Virus record (IMG/VR): IMGVR_UViG_3300049726_000100
Location: 17,975 to 81,974 of that record
Strand: one strand, 5' to 3'
DNA from: a virus
DNA length: 64,000 bases
Shown here: piece by piece, positions 13,425 through 23,052 of the stretch
How positions within the stretch are numbered: position 1 is the first letter of the stretch
How the letters are laid out: each line of letters begins with the position of its first letter
The notes under the pieces: generated by a model
Seen by the model: only the letters and a program-made list of their open reading frames with translations
Told to the model about the DNA's origin: nothing
Databases searched by the model: none
Made by a program: the position numbers and the translations under genes

Positions 13425-15059
13425 ATGGAAAATTTGGTATTAACACAGAAAATGTTGGCAACAGTTAAGCAATCATTAATTGATGGTCTTACTATTGCAT
13501 CTGGTAGTAAAAGTTCAGCAACTTACTATCACAGTAAAGACGAACAAATGAAAGCAATTCAGGGTCAAATAAAGAACCTGTATAAACTTTCAAAGGAACT
13601 CCCATTGATTATAGCAAGTCAAAAAGGAGCTACTGGTAGATTTGTTTCTGAAGTACTTTTGAATGAATTCAAAAATACTTTAAGGGGTGGAGCATGTAAT
13701 ATTGTTAATCCAATTGATTGGTATGATAATGGTTTAAGTGATAAGGCAGTACTTTCTGCATTAAACAATCTTGGCGAAAATGGTTTACCATATGTATTAC
13801 GTCTTTTCATTGATTTGAAGAATGAAAAAGTAAACAATGAAAGAACAAGAAAAATTATGCTTGGTTTTATTTGGGGTCAAGCAAATCTTGAATTCTATTC
13901 AATGAAATATCGTAATAAAATTGCTGAAGTACTTAGGCATGCATATGGTGTTAAGAAAACATCAATATTACTTTCAATTGCTCAAAAACAAATAAATATT
14001 AATGGAGCAACTTTGCTTGGAAGTGAAAAAGAAATGAGTATTGTAAATGAATGTATATTGAAATATTTCAATGGTGATTCAATTAAAGCATTCAAATTGT
14101 TATTATTTTTATTTAAAAAAGATAGTGGCGTAGCATATAATGCAACTGAATTTCCTCTTTTAAGTGAATATCAGAAAGCAAAAATTGATATTACTGGTAT
14201 TAAAAATGTACCAGAAGAAGTTTTACTTGGTTTAATTTCAAGTGTAAAACATCCACAATATCATTCAATGTGGTCAACTGATATTCAGAAAGAAGCAACA
14301 AAAGCACTTATTCGTAAGAATGTTGAAGTTACTTCTGTAAATCAGCAGGTTCGTCAAACCAAATCAACTGCAAAGTTGGGTGTTGAAAAAACTGTTGATT
14401 TGGAAAAAGCAACTGATTTTCTTGCACTTTACAAAACTGGTTATGAAAATGGTTTTACTGACGAAATTAGGTCAGCAATTGTAAAACTTGCACAAAAGAA
14501 AAAAATTCAGGGATTCTTTTACCAGAATATTGGTGTTATTGTCGATAAAAGTGTATCTATGACTGGTGATAAAAATGAATCAAAAAATACACCAATGGCT
14601 ATTGCAGATTTTACTGCATTGGTTCTAACTGCTTCAGCAAAAGAATCTAACAGAGTAAATACTAGAGGTGAAATTACTGATTTGGCAACATCATTTATTG
14701 ATTTGTTAAAAGAAGAAAATTCTTTAAAACCATATGATGCAATTTTTATTTTAACAGATGGTTATGAAAATGCTTATGATGGATTGACTAATGAAGTTAT
14801 TTCAATTTGGAAAGCAGAAAGTGGTAGGAATATTCCAATGTTCCAAATATCACCAATTACAAGTGCTGAAATGGGTGCTAATGTAAGAAAATTGGGTGAA
14901 GGTGTTGTCACAATGGCAATAAATAATCCAGTCGCATTACAGCCTCAAATCAATGCAAGATTGCTTGAAATTGATACAAAACGTTGGTTGGAAAATCAGG
15001 TATTGGCTCTTGAAGCAGCACCTGTTAAAAGAATTAAAAAAATTAATATAAACGATTAA
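13425..15059 (+). CDS. TROVE/Ro60-like RNA-binding protein with C-terminal vWA domain
   Basis: A 544-residue protein, close to Ro60 length (about 540). ATG 13425 is chosen because the longer frame starts inside the KilA-N gene. The N-terminal two-thirds is helical and repeat-like, as in the TROVE ring (IWGQANLEFYSMKYRNKIAE, LRHAYG). The C-terminal vWA domain has a complete MIDAS: DKSVS (Asp374, Ser376, Ser378), a Thr-containing loop and ILTDGYEN (Asp445). Ro60/Rsr proteins bind Y RNAs and misfolded RNA in the ring and are tied to RNA quality control and repair. The structured RNAs 1 kb upstream make such a role plausible. The alternative is a vWA protein of a MoxR-type system; no MoxR ATPase is seen here. 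Confidence 0.68.
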   Translation: MENLVLTQKMLATVKQSLIDGLTIASGSKSSATYYHSKDEQMKAIQGQIKNLYKLSKELPLIIASQKGATGRFVSEVLLNEFKNTLRGGACNIVNPIDWYDNGLSDKAVLSALNNLGENGLPYVLRLFIDLKNEKVNNERTRKIMLGFIWGQANLEFYSMKYRNKIAEVLRHAYGVKKTSILLSIAQKQININGATLLGSEKEMSIVNECILKYFNGDSIKAFKLLLFLFKKDSGVAYNATEFPLLSEYQKAKIDITGIKNVPEEVLLGLISSVKHPQYHSMWSTDIQKEATKALIRKNVEVTSVNQQVRQTKSTAKLGVEKTVDLEKATDFLALYKTGYENGFTDEIRSAIVKLAQKKKIQGFFYQNIGVIVDKSVSMTGDKNESKNTPMAIADFTALVLTASAKESNRVNTRGEITDLATSFIDLLKEENSLKPYDAIFILTDGYENAYDGLTNEVISIWKAESGRNIPMFQISPITSAEMGANVRKLGEGVVTMAINNPVALQPQINARLLEIDTKRWLENQVLALEAAPVKRIKKININD

Positions 15060-15067
15060 TAATTTGT

Positions 15068-15634
15068 ATGATACTTGATAAATTAAAATTATTTTTATTT
15101 GAAAAATGGAAGGATGTTATTGATTATGAAGGATATTATCAAATAAGTAATTTTGGTAGATTAAGAAGTGTTGATAGATTTGTGATAAATAAAATGGGTG
15201 TTAAACGAAAATTAAAAGGTTCATTGAAAAATACATATCAAATAAATGGTGGATATTTAATGGTTTCATTAGGTAAGAAAGGTATTAATAAAGCATATTT
15301 AGTACATAAATTAGTAGCAAATGCATTTCTTTTAAATCCATTTAATTATAAACAAATTAATCATAAAAATGGTAATAAAAAAGATAATATATTAAATAAT
15401 TTAGAATGGTGTACTGCAAGAGAAAATACTCATCATGCAAGACAGAAAATGAAAAGTAGTTCTAATTATATTGGAGTTTCATTTTCTCCAAACGATAAAA
15501 CTAATCCTTGGGTTAGTAGAATTACAATTAATGGAAAGATTAAATATATTGGTAGATATTCGAATGAAAAATTAGCATATGAGGCATATTTAAACGAATG
15601 TAAAATTAATAACATTAAAATTAAAAAATTATGA
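15068..15634 (+). CDS. NUMOD4-HNH homing endonuclease
   Basis: A 188-residue protein. The N-terminus has the NUMOD4 pattern EKWKDVIDYEGYYQISNFGRL-RSVDR. The HNH domain follows (about residues 80-125): YLVHKLVANAFL, QINHKNGNKKDN, NNLEWCTARENTHHA. The C-terminal SSNYIGVSFSPND...WVSRI-type segment is an AP2-like DNA-binding domain. It is wedged between the Ro60-like and ARPP-like genes, with its stop overlapping the next start, so it has invaded that operon. Confidence 0.87.
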   Translation: MILDKLKLFLFEKWKDVIDYEGYYQISNFGRLRSVDRFVINKMGVKRKLKGSLKNTYQINGGYLMVSLGKKGINKAYLVHKLVANAFLLNPFNYKQINHKNGNKKDNILNNLEWCTARENTHHARQKMKSSSNYIGVSFSPNDKTNPWVSRITINGKIKYIGRYSNEKLAYEAYLNECKINNIKIKKL

Positions 15635-16737
15635 ATAATCAAAGAGAATTTACTGAACTTTTAAAGGGATGTAGACCACATAAAGATTCAAATGGAAATA
15701 TTATTATTCAATCTATTATGAATATGTCAATAATAACATTGACAACTGATGAAGAAAACTCATTGGATACTAGATTTGCGAATCCATTAACTTCGCTTCA
15801 AGCAGGTAATCAAACTTATGGTCAAATTAGTTTTACTAATAAAGAAAATAAAGAAGTTATTGTACCTACTCAAATGGCTGTTATGACTAAACAAAGTGCT
15901 CAAAATCATGGTATGATAAAGGCGGGTTATTTGGAAAAATATGCAAATACCACTTATCATGATGCAGGTTGTGTACAAGGTGGACAAACAGGTTATTTTT
16001 GTGGAACTAATGAATTTCGTATGATACCCGTATCAATGCGTGAAATGTTATTTGATACAATTGGACAAACAGGTGGTTATTCAAGAATTTATCCTGCTAT
16101 TCAGAAATTGGGTAGTGATACTCAATCTGGTACAGGTAATTACTTGAATGTATATTTCGAAAAATATGATAAGAAACTTGAACAGTTTATTGCACATTTT
16201 GAACGTCCACGTAATCTTATTGGTATTATTGTTTTAATAGATGGTGAAATTGTTGCAATAGACAAATTTCCTTCATTCACATATGCTGAACAGGTATGGG
16301 ATTTGATGATTCGTGACTGTTATGGTTCTTTGGCTATCATTTCTGAAATTAAGAAGAAAAGTTCTGGAAAAGAATTTACTTCAACATATAATGAAATGAA
16401 AAAAACTCATCAAGAAAATATTGTTGATTTACTTGAAAAAGCATTAAAGAAAACAAAACAGAATATGACAGCTAATGTTCAGGAAAAGATTCAAGAACTA
16501 CTTGAACTTACTTTTGATGCAACTCTTGATACAGAAGGACAATCAACTTTTGCAAAAGCACCAAAATCTTATGTTTTAAAAGAAACTAATAATAGTTATG
16601 TTGGTCAAGTGATTACTGAAAATGAATTTAATCATCTTGTAAGTATAGTTAAAAGAGAAAAATTTGACCCTAATGCTTATAGAGAAGTTAACGAATTGAG
16701 AAAAAAAGCTAGAAAGCAAGAAAAATTTACTTTATAA
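15631..16737 (+). CDS. ARPP-1-like protein (Ro60-operon partner)
   Basis: A 368-residue protein. Residues about 40-215 follow the ARPP-1 pattern known from operons with vWA and RNA-repair genes: a beta-rich start with VIVPTQMAVMT and QSAQNHGM, CVQGGQTGYF (family form: C-E-x-G-R-W), SMREMLFDTI, then a QS.TGNY-type turn, and the closing LIGIIVLIDGEIVAIDKF-P with a final Trp helix. The C-terminal 140 residues are helical and charged. The biochemical activity of the family is not established. With the TROVE-vWA gene it forms one transcription unit that ends at a strong terminator, so I infer a joint function. Confidence 0.65.
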   Translation: MNNQREFTELLKGCRPHKDSNGNIIIQSIMNMSIITLTTDEENSLDTRFANPLTSLQAGNQTYGQISFTNKENKEVIVPTQMAVMTKQSAQNHGMIKAGYLEKYANTTYHDAGCVQGGQTGYFCGTNEFRMIPVSMREMLFDTIGQTGGYSRIYPAIQKLGSDTQSGTGNYLNVYFEKYDKKLEQFIAHFERPRNLIGIIVLIDGEIVAIDKFPSFTYAEQVWDLMIRDCYGSLAIISEIKKKSSGKEFTSTYNEMKKTHQENIVDLLEKALKKTKQNMTANVQEKIQELLELTFDATLDTEGQSTFAKAPKSYVLKETNNSYVGQVITENEFNHLVSIVKREKFDPNAYREVNELRKKARKQEKFTL

Positions 16738-16756
16738 AATTTAAATTATTTATTTA

Positions 16757-16787
16757 AAACCCGTAAGAAATTCTTACGGGTTTTTTA
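16757..16787 (+). terminator. intrinsic terminator ending the KilA-N/Ro60/ARPP operon
   Basis: AAACCCGTAAG and CTTACGGGTTT form a perfect hairpin followed by T residues. Confidence 0.9.
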
Positions 16788-16821
16788 TTTTACATATATC
16801 TCGATTTTAAATTAAATTAAT

Positions 16822-16862
16822 TGTATTTATTATAAATAAAACTGAAGCAAAAACTTCAGTTT
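16822..16862 (+). promoter_or_regulatory. late-like motif followed by a hairpin before the endonuclease
   Basis: TGTATTTATT (16822-16831) resembles the late motif. AAACTGAAG/CTTCAGTTT (16840-16862) is a 9-bp hairpin with a short T-run. Together they fill the spacer before the gene at 16900; the hairpin may weaken its expression. Confidence 0.4.
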
Positions 16863-16899
16863 TGGTAATTAGGGGTACGGTCATATAGTTACAAAGATT

Positions 16900-17628
16900 A
16901 TGAAAAATAAATTAACTACATTAGAATTTATTGAAAAAGCAAATAAAATACATAATAATATTTATGATTATTCTTTGGTTGAATATACGGGTAATAGAAA
17001 TAAAATTAAAATAGTTTGTTCAAAACATGGAATATTTGAGCAAATACCATTTGACCATTTAGATGGTCATGGTTGTTCAAAGTGTTCACATCCAAGTAAA
17101 AAATCAACGATAGAGGAATTTATTGAAAAGGCAAATATTATACATGATAATAAGTATAATTATTCATTAGTAAAATATGTTAATGCACATAAAAAGATAA
17201 ATATAATTTGTAAAAAACATGGTGAATTTTTACAAAAACCTAATGCTCATTTGTGTAGTCAAGGTTGTCCTATTTGTAAAAATTCGAAAGGCGAAGAAAA
17301 TATTATAAAATATTTAAAAGAAAATAATGTTTTATTTGAATATCAAAAAAAATTTGATGATTGTAAAAATAATAAATATAAATTATTTTTTGATTTTTAT
17401 TTGCCAAATCAAAATTTATTAATTGAATATGATGGTGAACAACACCATAAAATTTTTAAACATTTTGGCGGTAATATAAAATTTGAAAAAACTAAATTAA
17501 ACGATAAATTAAAAACAGAATATGCATTAAACAATAATATTAAATTATTGCGTATTCCATATACTGAAAAGAAAAATCTTTCAGAAATATTAAAAAATAA
17601 TATAAGTATTTTAATAAATACAAAATGA
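16900..17628 (+). CDS. zinc-finger-repeat homing endonuclease with Vsr/DUF559-like nuclease
   Basis: A 242-residue relative of the protein at 413-1516 with two finger repeats instead of four (FIEKANKIHNNIYDYSLVEY, FIEKANIIHDNKYNYSLVKY, each followed by C.KHG...C..C). The nuclease domain has KLFFDFYLPNQNLLIEYDG-EQHH. It ends two bases before the first fibre gene and would have entered between the Ro60 operon and the fibre cluster. Confidence 0.8.
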   Translation: MKNKLTTLEFIEKANKIHNNIYDYSLVEYTGNRNKIKIVCSKHGIFEQIPFDHLDGHGCSKCSHPSKKSTIEEFIEKANIIHDNKYNYSLVKYVNAHKKINIICKKHGEFLQKPNAHLCSQGCPICKNSKGEENIIKYLKENNVLFEYQKKFDDCKNNKYKLFFDFYLPNQNLLIEYDGEQHHKIFKHFGGNIKFEKTKLNDKLKTEYALNNNIKLLRIPYTEKKNLSEILKNNISILINTK

Positions 17629-17629
17629 C

Positions 17630-18745
17630 ATGCCATTTTTCGCAAGACCAAACTTAGAGAATACTCAATTTAAGCAATTAAGTGGAAGTACACTAACCTT
17701 AGAAGGTCAGACTCAAATAGCATCTGTATCTGGTTTAACACTTACTGATGGTAATCCAATTCCAACTAATGTATTACTTACTGCAAGTGGTGCATCATTT
17801 TCAACAGATGGATATGTTTTAACATATTGTGATACTACAAAAACAATATCATTAGCACAATCATCTGCATCAGGTGGTTCGACAATATATAATGGTGCAT
17901 CACCTACAACATGTTCTGTTGGTGGATTAGATATTAATACTCCTATTATAGGTTGTCAATTATCATGTATAATTGAAATGATGGTTGCACCAGTACTTTA
18001 TCCTACATTAATATCGCCAAGTAGTTCACTTTCATTATCACCAACAACAACAATTTTTGAAATAGGTTGTAGTATTGCATTTACTGGAACAATAAATTTT
18101 GACAGGGGTAGTGTATTTCCCGTATATTGTGGTGGTACTCAATATAGAACAGGCGTTGCTGATTGTTATGTTTTTACAGATATGGGTGGTAATCAATATT
18201 CGGGAATAACTAATACATGCATAATGCCAAGTATAACAATATCATCTGGTAATAATACTGCATTTGGTGTTGTTGATTATACTGCAGGAATAGCACCTAC
18301 AAAAAGTGATGGAAATTTAATGACAGGTTGTACATGTTCTGCAGATACAATTTCATCATGTGCTGTTGTTTGTGGTATATATCCATATTTTTATGGAAAT
18401 AGTGTAAGTGTTCCTACTGCTGGTTCAGCATTACTTACAACAGGTACTAAATGTGTAATTGATAGTAGTAGTAATGTCATAGTAAATTATAATGTTACAA
18501 GCAAATATATTTGGCTTGCAACTCCCGCAACATCAACAACAAAAACTAAGTGGGAAGGTTCAAATGCACCAACAACAAATACAGAATCAATACCGGGTGG
18601 ATTATTTAATGCACCAACAACAGTATCAGTAAATTCTCCAAGTTCTTGTTGGTCAGGAGTAAATTATAAATTTTACATTAGTAATTATCCAACAAGTACA
18701 ATAGCTGGTGGTACTCCTTATAATATAACATTTAAAAATAGTTAA
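17630..18745 (+). CDS. tail fibre/adhesin protein A
   Basis: A 371-residue, Ser/Thr/Gly/Asn-rich protein without catalytic motifs. It has a short N-terminal attachment-like segment (QFKQLSGSTLTLEGQTQIAS) also found in the protein at 23053, then a cysteine-rich adhesin-like module starting CSVGGLDINTPIIGCQLSCI. The same module ends the proteins at 18748 and 23053 (VGG..., a strand with PS.S.SL..., EIGCS, NxGxxxPxY). I infer a trimeric fibre or baseplate spike component exposed on the virion. It is the first gene of the fibre cluster. Confidence 0.6.
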   Translation: MPFFARPNLENTQFKQLSGSTLTLEGQTQIASVSGLTLTDGNPIPTNVLLTASGASFSTDGYVLTYCDTTKTISLAQSSASGGSTIYNGASPTTCSVGGLDINTPIIGCQLSCIIEMMVAPVLYPTLISPSSSLSLSPTTTIFEIGCSIAFTGTINFDRGSVFPVYCGGTQYRTGVADCYVFTDMGGNQYSGITNTCIMPSITISSGNNTAFGVVDYTAGIAPTKSDGNLMTGCTCSADTISSCAVVCGIYPYFYGNSVSVPTAGSALLTTGTKCVIDSSSNVIVNYNVTSKYIWLATPATSTTKTKWEGSNAPTTNTESIPGGLFNAPTTVSVNSPSSCWSGVNYKFYISNYPTSTIAGGTPYNITFKNS

Positions 18746-18747
18746 AC

Positions 18748-20715
18748 ATGGCAACACAATTAAATACAAATATAAAAGTTTCAGCACCTGCACCAATTGA
18801 TAAACGATATTTAAGTGAAAGAACAGTTGGTGGTAGTCCATTGCCATATTCCGCAACAACAGAGGTAATTGCAATAATTCCTTCAAGTGAAAGATATATT
18901 GGATTAACAGTCAACATTAATAATGTTGATTATTGGTTTAAAAATGGTGTTGCTGATGGTAATTTGATATTAAAAACAGTTACGGGTGGAACAGTTAATA
19001 TTATTAATGCAATAACTGGTGCAACAAATATTGGATTTTTTAGCGGAAAAACAGGTATACAAACACTTAATTTAAGTGGTGCTGGTTTTGGTTCATATAT
19101 TGGTAATTATTATTCTGAATATAATAATTATTATAGAGATAGTTCAGGAATTGTAAGACTTGGTACACCAACATATCATGGGGCACTTAGACGTGCATAT
19201 ATAAATTCTGCAAGAACAGTTTCATGGTTATTTGACCAAGGTTTAAATGCATGGCAATTAAGTAGTGTTGATATTACTTCATATATTGGAAATTATGTTC
19301 CAATTATTGGATATACTGGTAGTGGATTTACAAATGCAACATGGAGTGGAAGTACATATAATGGTTCTGTTTTAGTTACAGCATATGGTAGTTTAAATAC
19401 AGGTGTAACAATTACAGTAGGTAATCCAGTGTTTAATAATATACGATATAATGAACTTAGATTTAGAACAATAAAATCAAAAAATCCGGGTGTTATTAAA
19501 ATAACAAACGATGATAGCTTTATATATTTTTCAGGTTCATCATTAACAAGAGGTCAAAATCTTGGTATTGGTATTGGTATTTATACTGGTGTAACTGGAA
19601 ATACATTACAATTCAGGAGTATTCTTGGAACAGGTGGTACTACTGTAACAAATAATGGTGGTACAATTCTCATATCTTCAAGTAGTGGTGGTACAACAAT
19701 AGGTGCTAATATTGGTATTGGTACTGGTATTTATAGTACTAAAGTTGGTGCTTCATTATTATTTAGAAGTCTTAAAGGTAGTGGTAATACCACAGTAATT
19801 CAAAGTGGTAGTACAGTTGTAATATATTCAAGTGGTGGTACTGGTAGTGAAAAATATACATATGGTTCACCTTCAGTATGTACTGTTGGTGGTTTACCTG
19901 CTGGTTCAACATTAACAGGTTTAACAGCAAATCAAATATTAGCAGAAATTTTAGTTCCAGAATTATGTGGTACAATTACAGCACCTTCAATTGGAATTGG
20001 ATTAACTGCTTCAGGATTATATGAAATTGGTTGTAGTCTTTCTCAAACAGTTACTGGAACATTTAATAGAGGTTGTATTAATCCACAATATTGTAGTAGT
20101 TCAGATAAACGAAGTGGTTGTGCAATTTCATATTGTTTTACTGGTTGTGGAATGCCTTCTGGTTTTCAGAGTTGTGCATCATCACCTGCAATACAAACAA
20201 ATCCAAGTTATAGTGTTATAATAAGTTCACAAAGTTGGGGAGTTTGTACTTGTTATGATGCAGGTAGTCCTGCTTTAGGTAGTAAAGGTACACAATATTG
20301 TACAGCACTATCAGCAGGTTGTACAAGTGCTGCAAACAGTTCAATTGTAGGTGTTTATCCTCTTTTTGGAACAACTTCAAGTATTACTGTTTTAACTAAA
20401 CAATCATTAGTAGATATGACCACAGCAAATAATGTTCAAATGAATTTAGTTTCAGATAGTAGTCCAAATAAACAAAAATTTGAAATTCCATGTGCTTGGC
20501 TCAGTACACCAACTAATAGACCATTAGTAGGTGTTCAACAATATAATACTGTTTCAGCACAATGGGAATATCCGGGTGGTTCACAAGGAAGTTCATTAGC
20601 ATTATGGAATTGTAGCACATCATCAGAAACAATACAAGGAAATTCAATTGGTTATTGTAGATATACATATAATGGTGTTGATAGAAGCGCAGTATGCATA
20701 AGATTAGTTTTTTAA
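18748..20715 (+). CDS. tail fibre/adhesin protein B
   Basis: A 655-residue protein that begins with a segment shared with the fibre at 24149 (N-terminal QLNTNIKV, a PIDKRYLS/PIDSRYLN turn, and RYIGLTVNI...YWFKNG), probably the attachment domain. The middle is Gly/Thr/Ser-rich beta repeat (NIGIGTGIY and NLGIGIGIYTG). The C-terminal 280 residues repeat the cysteine-rich module of its neighbours (CTVGGLPAGSTLTGLTANQI, NRGCINPQYC). It starts two bases after protein A, so the genes are co-transcribed. Confidence 0.62.
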   Translation: MATQLNTNIKVSAPAPIDKRYLSERTVGGSPLPYSATTEVIAIIPSSERYIGLTVNINNVDYWFKNGVADGNLILKTVTGGTVNIINAITGATNIGFFSGKTGIQTLNLSGAGFGSYIGNYYSEYNNYYRDSSGIVRLGTPTYHGALRRAYINSARTVSWLFDQGLNAWQLSSVDITSYIGNYVPIIGYTGSGFTNATWSGSTYNGSVLVTAYGSLNTGVTITVGNPVFNNIRYNELRFRTIKSKNPGVIKITNDDSFIYFSGSSLTRGQNLGIGIGIYTGVTGNTLQFRSILGTGGTTVTNNGGTILISSSSGGTTIGANIGIGTGIYSTKVGASLLFRSLKGSGNTTVIQSGSTVVIYSSGGTGSEKYTYGSPSVCTVGGLPAGSTLTGLTANQILAEILVPELCGTITAPSIGIGLTASGLYEIGCSLSQTVTGTFNRGCINPQYCSSSDKRSGCAISYCFTGCGMPSGFQSCASSPAIQTNPSYSVIISSQSWGVCTCYDAGSPALGSKGTQYCTALSAGCTSAANSSIVGVYPLFGTTSSITVLTKQSLVDMTTANNVQMNLVSDSSPNKQKFEIPCAWLSTPTNRPLVGVQQYNTVSAQWEYPGGSQGSSLALWNCSTSSETIQGNSIGYCRYTYNGVDRSAVCIRLVF

Positions 20716-20725
20716 AATATAAAAT

Positions 20726-22960
20726 ATGTCAAGAAATATAGGTACATTTAATTTTGCAGCAAATTTCGAAGGTCTTTTAAAAGCACCTATCGATGCAAAA
20801 CAATTAGTTGGTACATATGCTGACCTAACATTACCTGCAACATGGTGTGGAAGTGGTAGTGTTTGGCTTTATGATGGTGCAGTAGTTTCAGTTGCTTCAG
20901 GTGTAAATAGAGGATTATTCTATTTATGTGATGCTAACAACTATACTTCAACAAGTAGTTGGATAAAAGTTGGAAGTGGAAGTGGTACATTAACTGGTGC
21001 AACAAATGGTTTACATCTTGCAAATAGTGGAACAACAGTTGCATTAGGTGGTAATCTTTTAAGTGGAACAACAATTAATGGTATTGGTTTACATAATATA
21101 AGTTTATCAAATCTCACCGATTTTCAAGTATCTACAAGTGGTTTAACAACTATTTTTGGTATTGATAATGTTGGTTTACTTTTTTTATTTTCAGGTGGTT
21201 CATTTTCTTATGAAGACAATGGTGGTATAAAATATGGTGGTGATTATGAAAGTTATTTCACTAATCGTTCTCTTATAACTAAACAATATGCGGATGAAAT
21301 AGTTACTGGTTTAAAACCTAAACAAGTAGTTAAAGTAGCTACTACAACAAATTTAACATATCCTTTCAGTGGATTATCAACAATTGATGGTATTATACTT
21401 TTAAATGGTGATAGAGTTTTAATAAAAAATCAAATACCATTTATACCAAGTGGTAAAACAAATGGTATTTGGATTGCAAGTGCAAGTACGTGGACACGTG
21501 CAATAGATTTCGATGGTACACCAAGTGGTGAAGTAGTTTCTGGTTCATATGCATGGGTTTTAAGTGGTGATACAAATAAAAATACTTCATGGGTATTAGC
21601 AACGGATGACCCTATAATTGTTGACACTACTCCATTATTATTTGTTTATTTTAATCATGTTACTGATGTTAAAGCAGGAACAGGAATTACTGTTACAACT
21701 TCAGGTACAACACATATTATTAGTCTTAATGATGCAACACAAGATATACTTGCTGTTACAATTACTGGTGCAACAAATGGTGTTTGTAAATACGATAGTC
21801 ATAATGTTTGTCTCGATAATACAATTCAAACAATACTTAATTCTACATTAACGGGTGTAACTGGTGGATTAACAAAATATAGTTGTCATGATGCTTGTCT
21901 CAGTACAATTACACAAAACATATTAAATATTTCAGTTACTGGTGCAACAAATGGCATTTGTAAATATGATAATCATAATATTTGTCTTGATGGTACTGTT
22001 TTTAATTCAGTATTAACAGGTGCTACAAATGGTATATGTAAATACGATAGTCATAATGTTTGTCTTACTACAATTACACAAAACACATTAAATACTTCAG
22101 TTACTGGTGCAACAAATGGTGTTTGTAAATACGATAGTCATAATGTTTGTCTTGATAATACAATTCAAACAATACTTAATTCAGCACTAACTGGTGCAAC
22201 AAATGGTTTAACAAAACAAGGACGACAAGTTAAACTTGGTGGTAATTTAACTGGTGTTACTACTATTAATTTATGTAATAATAGTTTGCGTTTACAATCA
22301 GATAGTACAAATATTTATGGACTTGCAGATTTTAGTTTAAATACTATATATTCAGATTCAAAATTTAATATATGTTCTCAAAATGGAAGTAGTGCACAAT
22401 GGGGATTATCTGGTAATAGTGTAAATATTGGCATGTATCATTGTATAAATCTTTCAAATGGAAGTAATATTAATATCTATAATACTGGAATTACATTTAC
22501 AAATAAATGTTCAAGTGCATTAAAAATAGTTAATCTTGGTAATAGTGGTTTAACATATGGCGGTAATTATTGTAATAATAATCCACGTTGGATTCCTGAT
22601 AAAGAATATGTTGATGAACAAATAAGCGGTACTTCAAATCTTGTTAAGATAAAACTTAATGGTTATTATTGTACATTAAATCAAAATTATTATACATATA
22701 GTTGCGATGATATTATTGCTGTATCTGGTGTTTCATCACATCCAATATTTTTACCATCATTACCAGTTGTTGTTTGTAATTACACTCAAAAAATAACAAT
22801 TGTCGACATTTGTGGAAATGCGTTAGCAGACCCAATAACAATTAATGGTAATGGAACATGTATTAACAATGGTGGTTATTCTACAATTAATACTGATTAT
22901 GGTTCAATAACATTTGTATATAATGGAATTTTTTGGAGTGCAATTGCTTTTGTTAACTAA
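20726..22960 (+). CDS. tail fibre protein C with CKYDSHNVCL repeats
   Basis: A 744-residue protein. After an N-terminal attachment region comes a module common in phage fibres (about residues 185-310: YADEIVTGLKPKQVVKVATT, GDRVLIKNQ, NGIWIAS-STW-RAIDFDG). Then come six repeats of the type TGATNGVCKYDSHNVCL (about residues 345-500) with regularly spaced Cys and His. The C-terminus carries a short beta-rich domain. The regular Cys/His spacing is unusual for a fibre and could support metal or disulfide stabilisation. Confidence 0.62.
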   Translation: MSRNIGTFNFAANFEGLLKAPIDAKQLVGTYADLTLPATWCGSGSVWLYDGAVVSVASGVNRGLFYLCDANNYTSTSSWIKVGSGSGTLTGATNGLHLANSGTTVALGGNLLSGTTINGIGLHNISLSNLTDFQVSTSGLTTIFGIDNVGLLFLFSGGSFSYEDNGGIKYGGDYESYFTNRSLITKQYADEIVTGLKPKQVVKVATTTNLTYPFSGLSTIDGIILLNGDRVLIKNQIPFIPSGKTNGIWIASASTWTRAIDFDGTPSGEVVSGSYAWVLSGDTNKNTSWVLATDDPIIVDTTPLLFVYFNHVTDVKAGTGITVTTSGTTHIISLNDATQDILAVTITGATNGVCKYDSHNVCLDNTIQTILNSTLTGVTGGLTKYSCHDACLSTITQNILNISVTGATNGICKYDNHNICLDGTVFNSVLTGATNGICKYDSHNVCLTTITQNTLNTSVTGATNGVCKYDSHNVCLDNTIQTILNSALTGATNGLTKQGRQVKLGGNLTGVTTINLCNNSLRLQSDSTNIYGLADFSLNTIYSDSKFNICSQNGSSAQWGLSGNSVNIGMYHCINLSNGSNINIYNTGITFTNKCSSALKIVNLGNSGLTYGGNYCNNNPRWIPDKEYVDEQISGTSNLVKIKLNGYYCTLNQNYYTYSCDDIIAVSGVSSHPIFLPSLPVVVCNYTQKITIVDICGNALADPITINGNGTCINNGGYSTINTDYGSITFVYNGIFWSAIAFVN
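21765..22215 (+). repeat. coding repeat block of fibre C
   Basis: Six in-frame repeats of GGTGCAACAAATGGTGTTTG-type units with near-identical DNA encode the CKYDSHNVCL motif. A further copy sits near 31000 in the long fibre. Confidence 0.75.
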
Positions 22961-23000
22961 CGAATAATATTTAAATAGTTAAATAATTAAGAATAAAAAA

Positions 23001-23010
23001 ACTATTTATT
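23001..23010 (+). promoter_or_regulatory. putative late promoter motif ACTATTTATT
   Basis: Imperfect copy of the late motif about 43 bases before the next fibre start, in an otherwise gene-free A/T-rich gap. Confidence 0.4.
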
Positions 23011-23052
23011 ATTAAAAGAAAAATAAAATTATAATATATAATAAATAAAATT

